From: Desulfosporosinus sp. UBA4726
GTDB lineage: Bacteria > Bacillota > Desulfitobacteriia > Desulfitobacteriales > Desulfitobacteriaceae
Assembly (NCBI GenBank): GCA_002404215.1
Contig: DHJG01000216.1
Location: 1 to 6,107 of the forward strand
Length of the DNA: 6,107 nucleotides
Direction: 5' to 3'
Part shown: positions 1 through 4,803 of the stretch, in pieces
Layout: each line of letters begins with the position of its first letter
How positions within the stretch are numbered: the first letter of the stretch is position 1
The notes under the pieces: model-generated
What the model saw: the letters and a program-made list of their open reading frames with translations, nothing else
Told to the model about the DNA's origin: nothing
The model's database searches: none
Program-made: the position numbers and the translations under genes

Positions 1-147
1 CTAAATTTTTATGTTTGGTATCAACTGGGTGATCTCCAAAAGCAATATGGAATTACCCGTAAACTGGAGGTCTTGGACAAAGTCATGATTCCGGCAGGTA
101 AGTTGCGAGATTATAAATATGCCCAACCTGCAAAGGAGGGGTCATAA
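1..147 (+). CDS. C-terminal end of a DUF881 family protein (partial, 5' end outside window)
   Basis: An open frame runs from the first base to a TAA at 145-147, giving 48 visible residues. Its end (glycine-isoleucine, a short strand, then DKVMIPAG and a KYAQP tail) lines up without gaps against the last 40 or so residues of the next gene (KKDLLLPSYK, then FKQAVP). This matches the usual C-terminus of DUF881 proteins, where a beta strand is followed by a basic 'IPAYKG-FKYA' type tail. The stop codon overlaps the next ATG by one base, so the two genes are translationally linked and are probably tandem paralogues. DUF881 proteins are membrane-anchored, often sit near division or cell-envelope genes in Bacillota, and have no established biochemical activity. 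Only the tail is visible, so family assignment rests on the alignment to its neighbour. Confidence 0.7.
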   Translation, partial: LNFYVWYQLGDLQKQYGITRKLEVLDKVMIPAGKLRDYKYAQPAKEGS

Positions 148-848
148 TGCACCGTTGGAAAAGAAGTTTAGCTTTGCCTGTCACTATGGTGGCAATTGCC
201 TTGGGTTTTCTGATATCTCTACAGGCTCAAACTCAAAAAAACGTATCCGCAGCAGAGAAAATCAGTGCGGAGCGTATGACTCAAATGAAATCGGTGTTAT
301 TAAATTCCCAGGCCCAAAATGCCAGACTGCAGGAGGAACATCAAGTCTTAGTACAAAAATTGGATGGTACGCGGAAAAAGGTCGGGACGGATCCTGAGAT
401 TCTTGCCCAGCTGGTACAATTTCAAATGCTTGAAGGGACGCAAGCGGTAGCGGGTCCAGGGATTCAAATTAGTATCGATGACCGCAGTAAAAAGGCTCCC
501 TTTCCTCTCACTCCGGATGACATTGCTAGATTGATCAATACTCTGAAGTTTGCTGGTGCTGAGGCGATCAGTATCAATGGTCAACGGGTTGTTAGCTCGA
601 CAGCAGTGGTTTTGAGTGGAAGTTCGATCATCTTAGTGAACGGAGAGCCCATTAACCGTGCGGAGGGAATTCCTTATGAACTGAATGCGATTGGGAATCA
701 AGACACTCTTTTGGATTATTTTTCTAAATTAGAAGCCCCGGGTCTCAAGGAAAATGGCATGACGGTGAGCATTGTAAAAAAAGATTTGCTTTTACCATCC
801 TATAAGAGAGCATATACATTTAAGCAAGCAGTACCGGTTACCCCGTAG
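147..848 (+). CDS. DUF881 family membrane-anchored coiled-coil protein
   Basis: This is a 233-residue protein. The start is firm: AAAGGAGGGG at 132-140 precedes the ATG by about six bases, and the ATG overlaps the upstream stop. Residues 1-8 are basic, residues 9-27 form one hydrophobic segment, and residues 36-76 are rich in Glu, Gln, Lys and Leu with coiled-coil character. From about residue 84 the DUF881 domain follows: GPGIQISIDD (103-112), an alpha-beta unit DIARLINTLKFAGAEAIS (125-142), ILVNGEPIN (162-170), ELNAIG (178-183) and the closing LLLPSYK strand (214-220). The expected topology is a short cytoplasmic end, one membrane anchor and an extracytoplasmic coiled coil plus globular domain. 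The molecular function is unknown; a role in the cell envelope or division is inferred only from family context. Length and domain order are normal for the family. Confidence 0.85.
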   Translation: MHRWKRSLALPVTMVAIALGFLISLQAQTQKNVSAAEKISAERMTQMKSVLLNSQAQNARLQEEHQVLVQKLDGTRKKVGTDPEILAQLVQFQMLEGTQAVAGPGIQISIDDRSKKAPFPLTPDDIARLINTLKFAGAEAISINGQRVVSSTAVVLSGSSIILVNGEPINRAEGIPYELNAIGNQDTLLDYFSKLEAPGLKENGMTVSIVKKDLLLPSYKRAYTFKQAVPVTP

Positions 849-920
849 GATATAAAAGTTCGAATTAGACTATTTTTAGGCAGGAATTATCTTTGCCTTG
901 TAGAAAGTAACGTTAGTGAT

Positions 921-952
921 GCTTAAGAAACAGTTATAGAATTATTCTAAGC
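921..952 (+). other. AT-rich imperfect hairpin in the gap before the terminator
   Basis: GCTTAAGAA (921-929) can pair with TTCTAAGC (945-952) in eight pairs with one bulged A and a 15-nt loop. It lies just before the terminator at 962-989 but has no T-run of its own. It may be an extra 3' structure of the DUF881 transcript, an operator, or chance in AT-rich DNA. The rest of the 849-1043 gap shows only a weak hairpin (AGGCA at 878-882 with TGCCT at 894-898) and no convincing promoter. Confidence 0.3.
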
Positions 953-961
953 TGAAAGTAT

Positions 962-989
962 GACCCTGGGTGAACCCCGGGGTCTTTTT
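962..989 (+). terminator. Rho-independent terminator between DUF881 and the folate operon
   Basis: The stem pairs GACCCTGGG (962-970) with CCCGGGGTC (976-984), nine pairs including one T-G wobble, around the five-base loop TGAAC. Five Ts follow at 985-989. It begins 113 nt after the DUF881 stop and 82 nt before the HD gene start, so it most simply ends the DUF881 transcript. It could also act as an attenuator if a promoter lies between 849 and 960. Its presence also argues against the longer HD reading frame that begins at 960, because that start would lie inside the terminator. Confidence 0.85.
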
Positions 990-1043
990 ACACCAGTCAG
1001 AAGAATTAGGGCTTACGTAATAATATGTTTGGAGTTGAACGAC

Positions 1044-1538
1044 ATGTTACACTCAATGGCTCGTGTCAACCAGCTATTAGAACATGAAGATTATATTCGT
1101 TACATAGAAAAGATTAACGAACTAGAAAAGAAACGATGTTTCTGTAAACATGGCTTTGAGCATGGCCTAAATGTTGCGCGTATCGCTTATGCCTATATGC
1201 TGGAAAAAGGAGAAGCGGGCCCGCTCAAAGAGGTGATATACGCAGCGGCCTTTCTTCATGATATTGGGCGTTGGGTGGAATATGAAACTGGTGAGGATCA
1301 CGCCGAGGTTAGCGCACGGTTGGCTCTCCCTTTGCTTGAAGCGTGTAGCTTTGCTTCAGAGTCTGTTCAGATGATTTTAACAGGGATTCGGGAACATCGC
1401 CAGCATAGTGAGGATAATTTGACCCCTTTGGGAGAGGCAATGGCTCTGGCGGATGATTGGTCCAGAGACTGCCGACAATGTCGCGCTCAAAACCAATGTT
1501 ATAAGTTTAACCCTGCGATGAAACTGATCATGTATTAA
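1044..1538 (+). CDS. HD-domain metal-dependent hydrolase, first gene of the folate operon
   Basis: This is a 164-residue soluble protein. I start it at ATG 1044, behind TTTGGAG (1028-1034), rather than at the in-frame ATG 960, which sits in a terminator and would add 28 residues unlike the family. HD-domain metal ligands are visible: H40 (FEHGLNVAR), H72-D73 in AAFLHDIGRW (68-77) and an acidic pair D137-D138. Such domains bind one or two metals and hydrolyse phosphoester bonds. Two cysteine clusters stand out, C32/C34 and C143-x2-C146-x5-C152; related clostridial HD proteins, as I recall them, carry a similar C-terminal cluster. folP follows 17 nt after the stop, so the two are probably co-transcribed. 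The substrate is unknown. Its position suggests a step in pterin synthesis, possibly dephosphorylation of dihydroneopterin triphosphate, but that is inference. Confidence 0.85.
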   Translation: MLHSMARVNQLLEHEDYIRYIEKINELEKKRCFCKHGFEHGLNVARIAYAYMLEKGEAGPLKEVIYAAAFLHDIGRWVEYETGEDHAEVSARLALPLLEACSFASESVQMILTGIREHRQHSEDNLTPLGEAMALADDWSRDCRQCRAQNQCYKFNPAMKLIMY

Positions 1539-1555
1539 TAGGGAGGTAACAATAG

Positions 1556-2770
1556 ATGCAAACGTATGGCATGAGGTGGGTTACCCTAGATAATTTGGTA
1601 GAGGCTAAAAGGGCTTTGACTCAAATTGGTTCTGATTCACGAGGAATCGGTCTTATGGCAGGCAAAGGATTGGGTCGGGGAATAAAATTAGAACAAGTTC
1701 CTTTACGGATTGCCCATATCTTGAAACAGGAGATGTTATCAGTTGGCGGAGATGCTGCAGTACATCGGGATGTGATTACTAATAGTGTGGATGCCACGGA
1801 TATTATGCTACTTGGTACAGTTCGTCAACTTGAGCATCTTGCAAGTAAGGTATTAGCCCAACCTTTCGGGCTTAATACAATTGGACATGCTTTAAAGTCT
1901 TTAATCTTAGCTTTAGAGCCCGCTCAAACCAGAATTTTGAATTGTCGAGGACGAGAACTGAAACTGGGAGAACGTACTCTCGTCATGGGAATCTTAAATG
2001 TTACACCAGATTCGTTCTCTGACGGGGGCAGCTACTTCAACATTGAAGATGCAGTTGCTCAAGCTGAACGAATGGTTGAAGAAGGCGCAGATATTTTAGA
2101 CATTGGAGCAGAGTCAACGCGACCGGGGCATGAGGAGGTGAACGCCGAAGAGGAATGGCATCGTTTGGAACCGGTACTGAAGACACTCTTAGAGCGCTTC
2201 AGCATCCCAGTTTCAATTGATACCTATAAGGCTAAGGTCGCAGCTAAGGCACTTGAAGCTGGTGCTCACATAATTAACGATGTCTGGGGGTTGCAGAAGG
2301 ACCCTGATATGGTTAGGGTTGTTGGGGAATATCAGGCCCCCGTGATCGTAATGCATAATCAACAGGGAACGACCTATCATCATCTCATAGGAGATATGTT
2401 GGGCTTCTTAAGGCGAAGTATTGAATTGGCAGAAGCCCATGGATTAGCTAGAGATCAAATTATTGTAGATCCGGGAATCGGATTCGGGAAAACAACGGAG
2501 CAAAACCTTGAGGTTATGGCCCGTTTGGCGGAATTTAAAATACTTGGACATCCTGTGTTACTGGGGACTTCTCGCAAATCTATGATTGGAAAGACATTGG
2601 ACCAAACGGTGGATGAGCGTTTAGAGGGTACACTTGCGACTAGTGTTCTAGGAGTTGTTGCAGGGGTAGATATAATACGTGTTCACGATGTTCAGGCAAA
2701 TCTGAGAGCAGTGCGAATGGCTGATGCTATTGTGCGAGGACAGAGGGGGGCGCATTATGTTGGGGCATGA
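1556..2770 (+). CDS. folP: Dihydropteroate synthase with N-terminal extension
   Basis: Cytoplasmic DHPS joins 6-hydroxymethyl-7,8-dihydropterin pyrophosphate to p-aminobenzoate to form dihydropteroate, and is the sulfonamide target. The start ATG has GGGAGG (1541-1546) nine bases upstream. The protein has 404 residues against about 270-285 for E. coli-type enzymes. Residues 140-404 hold the full TIM-barrel domain: MGILNVTPDSFSDGG (144-158, N148), DIGAESTRPG (182-191), SIDTY with D222, INDVWG with N241, DPGIGFGK (305-312), GTSRKSMIG with K341, and RVHDV with R375 and H377. The substrate and pyrophosphate sites therefore look intact. Residues 1-120 are a separate segment with LGGDAA-like SVGGDAAVHRDV (62-73) and LLGTVRQ (85-91). 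Similar extended FolP proteins occur, as I recall, in other Clostridia; the extension's role is unknown. The gene overlaps folB by 14 nt. Confidence 0.95.
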   Translation: MQTYGMRWVTLDNLVEAKRALTQIGSDSRGIGLMAGKGLGRGIKLEQVPLRIAHILKQEMLSVGGDAAVHRDVITNSVDATDIMLLGTVRQLEHLASKVLAQPFGLNTIGHALKSLILALEPAQTRILNCRGRELKLGERTLVMGILNVTPDSFSDGGSYFNIEDAVAQAERMVEEGADILDIGAESTRPGHEEVNAEEEWHRLEPVLKTLLERFSIPVSIDTYKAKVAAKALEAGAHIINDVWGLQKDPDMVRVVGEYQAPVIVMHNQQGTTYHHLIGDMLGFLRRSIELAEAHGLARDQIIVDPGIGFGKTTEQNLEVMARLAEFKILGHPVLLGTSRKSMIGKTLDQTVDERLEGTLATSVLGVVAGVDIIRVHDVQANLRAVRMADAIVRGQRGAHYVGA

Positions 2771-3134
2771 TGTTATTCATCTTCGTGGGCTGGAATTTTA
2801 TGCATACCATGGGGCATTACCAGAGGAACAAGTTTTAGGACAGAGGTTTTTAATTGATATGGACCTTTTTTTTGATCTGAGCAAGGCAGGATCTTCAGAC
2901 CAAGTGGAAGATACTATCCACTATGGAGAGGTGTATCAAGTAATAAAGGCGTGTGTTACAGGAGATAGTCATCAATTGTTGGAGCACTTGGCAGAGGATT
3001 TAGCGCAACGGGTTTTGGGACAATTTGCCTGTACCTCTTTGCGGGTAGAAGTGCATAAACCCCAAGCTCCGATTCCTGGAATTTTCAGAGATGTATCGGT
3101 GGAGATTTGGCGTGAAGTGGGAGAGCAGGCATGA
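2757..3134 (+). CDS. folB: Dihydroneopterin aldolase
   Basis: FolB cleaves 7,8-dihydroneopterin to 6-hydroxymethyl-7,8-dihydropterin and glycolaldehyde, supplying FolK. The 125-residue length is typical. I choose ATG 2757, behind AGAGGGGGG (2742-2750) at six bases, over ATG 2724, which would add 11 unrelated residues read from folP in another frame. The short N-terminus then gives HLRGLEFYAYHGALPEE (8-24), a classic opening of the family. Key residues, by alignment with the remembered S. aureus enzyme, are E24 (its E22), Y56 in DTIHYGEV (its Y54), E76 in LLEHLAE (its E74) and K101 in VHKPQAPIPG (its K100). The protein normally forms an octamer in the cytoplasm. It overlaps folP by 14 nt and folK by 4 nt, so translation is probably coupled. 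No oddities are seen. Confidence 0.96.
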   Translation: MLGHDVIHLRGLEFYAYHGALPEEQVLGQRFLIDMDLFFDLSKAGSSDQVEDTIHYGEVYQVIKACVTGDSHQLLEHLAEDLAQRVLGQFACTSLRVEVHKPQAPIPGIFRDVSVEIWREVGEQA

Positions 3135-3595
3135 GGGCGTTTCTAGGGTTGGGGAGTAATTTGGGAGACCGAGCCCTTTATCTCAAAGAGGCGATCTCGG
3201 CCTTGGAGAGCCCGACGATAAAGATTTTGGCCACTTCAAGAATTTATGAAACAGAACCCTGGGGTGTAATGGATCAACCTCAGTACTGGAATCAGGTCAT
3301 TGAGATCGAAACATTGTTTGAGCCACTGGATCTTTTGCATGTTTGCCAGGAGATTGAACATCGGCTCGGAAGAGAGCGTAAGGTGCATTGGGGCTCCCGG
3401 ACAATTGACATAGACATCCTGATTTATGATAATAGAGTGAGTGAGTCTGAAGAATTAACATTGCCTCATCCTTATTTGGAAGAACGGGCCTTTGTGCTTG
3501 CTCCTTTGCGAGAGATCGCACCAACGCTTGTGTTACCGTCAGGAAGAGCTATCCAGGTAGTATCCGGAGAAGGAAAGGTATTCCCCCTCAGCTAG
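3131..3595 (+). CDS. folK: 6-hydroxymethyl-7,8-dihydropterin pyrophosphokinase (HPPK)
   Basis: HPPK transfers pyrophosphate from ATP to 6-hydroxymethyl-7,8-dihydropterin, making the FolP substrate. The 154-residue length is normal for a single-domain bacterial HPPK. The start ATG overlaps the folB stop as ATGA, with GGGAG at 3119-3123 as ribosome-binding site. Family signatures are in order: FLGLGSNLGDR (4-14), a loop SRIYETEPWGVMDQP (36-50), LGRER (79-83), WGSRTIDIDILIYD (87-100), whose D93 and D95 are the two magnesium-binding aspartates, and LPHPYLEERAFVL (111-123). It is the last gene of the folate cluster. The third base of its TAG stop is the first base of the inverted repeat that frames the following gap, so the coding sequence ends exactly where the structured region begins. 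Confidence 0.96.
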   Translation: MRAFLGLGSNLGDRALYLKEAISALESPTIKILATSRIYETEPWGVMDQPQYWNQVIEIETLFEPLDLLHVCQEIEHRLGRERKVHWGSRTIDIDILIYDNRVSESEELTLPHPYLEERAFVLAPLREIAPTLVLPSGRAIQVVSGEGKVFPLS

Positions 3596-3606
3596 GGCAC
3601 GATGCA

Positions 3607-3653
3607 CACCTAATTAATCAGACAATATCGGAAGAATTGTACTGCTTTAGGTG
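3607..3653 (+). other. Leader hairpin with a bulged adenosine
   Basis: CACCTAA (3607-3613) pairs perfectly with TTAGGTG (3647-3653). Inside it, CAGACAAT (3619-3626) pairs with ATTGT-A-CTG (3636-3644), leaving A3641 as a single bulge. The two stems total 15 pairs, separated by an internal loop (TTAAT opposite CT), with a nine-base apical loop ATCGGAAGA. The 5' strand is shared with the left arm of the long inverted repeat, so the two folds exclude each other. Confidence 0.55.
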
Positions 3654-3667
3654 AATGAGGACGAAGA

Positions 3668-3686
3668 GGGCACGAAGCACGTGCCC
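3668..3686 (+). other. Perfect 7-bp GC-rich hairpin in the leader
   Basis: GGGCACG (3668-3674) pairs with CGTGCCC (3680-3686) around the five-base loop AAGCA. No T-run follows (AATAGACCC instead), so it is not a terminator. The same GGGCACG occurs at 3595-3601 and could pair with CGTGCCC instead, giving an alternative fold. It is flanked by TGAGG (3656-3660) and CCTCA (3711-3715), which could pair to enclose it. Confidence 0.55.
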
Positions 3687-3739
3687 AATAGACCCAACAG
3701 ATCGCAATGGCCTCAGCGGCTCAATCAACGAATTAATAA

Positions 3740-3872
3740 CGCTTGGATCTATACGACCGAGACGGAGAGGGAAAATGATGCACCTTCACGCCTGTGGGGG
3801 TGTTTTTTATTAATAAGGTAGATGCATCCTGCCTCTAAAAGAATCCCGCTTGGATCCGAACGTACTAGACGT
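3740..3872 (+). repeat. Pair of 26-nt imperfect direct repeats in the leader
   Basis: Positions 3740-3765 and 3847-3872 match at 19 of 26 bases. The first ten, CGCTTGGATC, are identical, followed by shared ACG and AGACG blocks. The copies lie on either side of the terminator, 107 nt apart. This suggests partial duplication within the leader. The second copy sits just upstream of the DUF2520 ribosome-binding site and contains an in-frame TTG at 3850. Confidence 0.5.
3781..3808 (+). terminator. Intrinsic terminator between folK and the DUF2520 gene
   Basis: CACCTTCAC (3781-3789) pairs with GTGGGGGTG (3794-3802), nine pairs including two T-G wobbles, around the four-base loop GCCT. Six Ts follow (3803-3808). 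It lies 186 nt after the folK stop and 90 nt before the DUF2520 start. It may end the folate transcript, or act as an attenuator for the pantothenate genes. The right arm of the long inverted repeat begins at the very next base (3809), so a transcript stopped here would lack that arm. Confidence 0.85.
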
Positions 3873-3897
3873 AAAGGAAATTAAAGGGGGGCACGAA

Positions 3898-4770
3898 ATG
3901 AAATTCGGAATTATAGGAGCCGGAATCGTAGGTACAGCCTTGGCTGTGCGCTTAGAAGAAGCGGGGCATGAATGTGTAGGAGTTCATACCCGAAGCCGTC
4001 TCTCCTATGAGCGGTTTTGCAGTTATTTATCTAAAGAGCATCTCTCTTTAGATAAACTTACGTCTAGCGTTGATATTATATTTATTACCACACAGGATGG
4101 TATGATTCGAACAGTTGCAGAGAAACTAAGTGCAAGTACTCTTATAAAAGAAGGGCAAGTGTGGATTCACTGTTCAGGCTCACTCCCTTCAGATGTTTTA
4201 CGCATCAAAGCGGATTTACCAGTTCGTTGTCTATCGTTGCATCCCCTGCAGGCCTTTGCGAGTGTGGAGAATGCGTTAGCTATTCTTTCAGGAACCCATT
4301 TCGGGATCGAAGGCGACGAAGTGGAGCTTGGAGAAGAACTTGTGAGGGATTTGGGTGGGATTGGTCATGACATCTTGGTAGCCCAAAAGTCACTTTATCA
4401 TGCGGGTGCGGTGGTGGCCTCTAATTACTTGGTAGTTCTGGCATCTATGGCTGTGGAGTTATTTGCTAAAGCAGGAATTCAGGAGGGGGATGCTTTGGCC
4501 TCCTTGTTGCCGCTGATAAGAGGGACACTTGCTAATTTGGAACAGGAAGGACTACCCCAAGCCTTAACAGGGCCGATTGCGCGTGGAGATGCACGAGTGA
4601 TACAAGGCCATTTAGAACATATGCCATCTAAACTTGTGGATGTGTATAGGCTCTTAGGGTTAAAAGCTCTAGAGCTAGGAGAAAATAAGAAGGCACTGCA
4701 GGGGTTAACTTACCCGAAAGAGGAGTTAAACCTGTTGAAGTTATTACTTTCACCAAACCATGAGGATTAA
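3898..4770 (+). CDS. DUF2520 / Rossmann-like oxidoreductase, possible ketopantoate reductase
   Basis: This is a 290-residue protein. I choose ATG 3898, behind AAAGGGGGG (3883-3891), over the in-frame TTG 3850, because the nucleotide-binding strand then begins at once: MKFGIIGAGIVG, with GAGIVG at 7-12. Residues 1-135 are a Rossmann NAD(P)-binding domain, including IFITTQDG (61-68) and CSGSLPSDVL (92-101). HPLQAF (115-120) leads to a helical C-terminal domain containing KSLYHAGAVVASNYLV (164-179) and TGPIARGD (224-231), which are marks of the DUF2520 family, related to 6-phosphogluconate and ketopantoate reductase-type dehydrogenases. panC starts 33 nt downstream. This family often accompanies pan genes, as I recall, so reduction of 2-dehydropantoate (the PanE step) is a reasonable guess but is unproven. 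TTGs and ATGs further in give no better start. Confidence 0.85.
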   Translation: MKFGIIGAGIVGTALAVRLEEAGHECVGVHTRSRLSYERFCSYLSKEHLSLDKLTSSVDIIFITTQDGMIRTVAEKLSASTLIKEGQVWIHCSGSLPSDVLRIKADLPVRCLSLHPLQAFASVENALAILSGTHFGIEGDEVELGEELVRDLGGIGHDILVAQKSLYHAGAVVASNYLVVLASMAVELFAKAGIQEGDALASLLPLIRGTLANLEQEGLPQALTGPIARGDARVIQGHLEHMPSKLVDVYRLLGLKALELGENKKALQGLTYPKEELNLLKLLLSPNHED

Positions 4771-4803
4771 AGGCAGTTGGATTGATGAAAGGTGGAAATA
4801 ACT

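Larger units (their letters stand above)
3595..3834. repeat. 240-bp segment bounded by 25-nt imperfect inverted repeats
   Basis: The left arm (3595-3618) and right arm (3809-3834) are complementary: GGCA 3596-3599 with 3830-3833, GATGCA 3601-3606 with 3823-3828, ACCT 3608-3611 with 3816-3819, and ATTAAT 3613-3618 with 3809-3814. That is 20 Watson-Crick pairs plus one wobble, interrupted by two mismatches and a 1-by-3 loop. A CTA triplet flanks each side (3592-3594 and 3835-3837), which could be a short target duplication but is weak. The segment could be a small non-autonomous palindromic element (MITE-like) or the closing stem of a structured RNA. There is no ORF of note inside. Confidence 0.65.
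3596..3897 (+). promoter_or_regulatory. Structured gap/leader before the pantothenate genes (candidate pan-type leader RNA)
   Basis: This 302-nt stretch has no convincing gene. It holds, in order, a bulged hairpin (3607-3653), a perfect 7-bp hairpin (3668-3686), a strong terminator (3781-3808), and the ribosome-binding site of the next gene (AAAGGGGGG, 3883-3891). A terminator inside a leader upstream of biosynthesis genes is the usual layout of an attenuated leader. A conserved RNA called the pan motif, described as hairpins with bulged adenosines upstream of panB/panC/panD in Bacillota, is known. The position here fits and hairpin 3607-3653 has a bulged A at 3641, but I cannot match the consensus from memory. 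No T-box sequence was seen, and no clear promoter. Confidence 0.5.

Noticed and set aside
119..397. 92-codon ORF on the + strand
   Set aside because: It overlaps the DUF881 gene in another frame, with no recognisable protein features.
348..584. Minus-strand ORF of 78 codons inside DUF881
   Set aside because: Shadow of a well-supported + strand gene, without features of its own. The same applies to the minus-strand ORFs at 3297-3524, 4628-4879 and 5523-5708.
898..942. SigA-type promoter (TTAGTG at 913, TATAGA or TAGAAT at 935-942)
   Set aside because: The -35 match is poor and the region is AT-rich, so the -10-like boxes are expected by chance. The HD-fol promoter was not located.
960..1043. 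N-terminal extension of the HD protein from ATG 960
   Set aside because: The start lies inside the terminator at 962-989, has no ribosome-binding site, and adds 28 residues not expected for the family. ATG 1044 has a better site.
3528..3563. Promoter inside the end of folK (TTGTGT and TATCCA or TAGTAT)
   Set aside because: Both boxes match weakly and the spacing is not good.
3596..3897. T-box or a known metabolite riboswitch (SAM, TPP, FMN, cobalamin, lysine, THF)
   Set aside because: No T-box sequence or core consensus blocks of those classes could be found by eye. A pan-type leader remains open.
4161..4370. 69-codon + strand ORF within the DUF2520 gene
   Set aside because: Out-of-frame shadow with Arg- and Ser-rich low-quality sequence and no family match.
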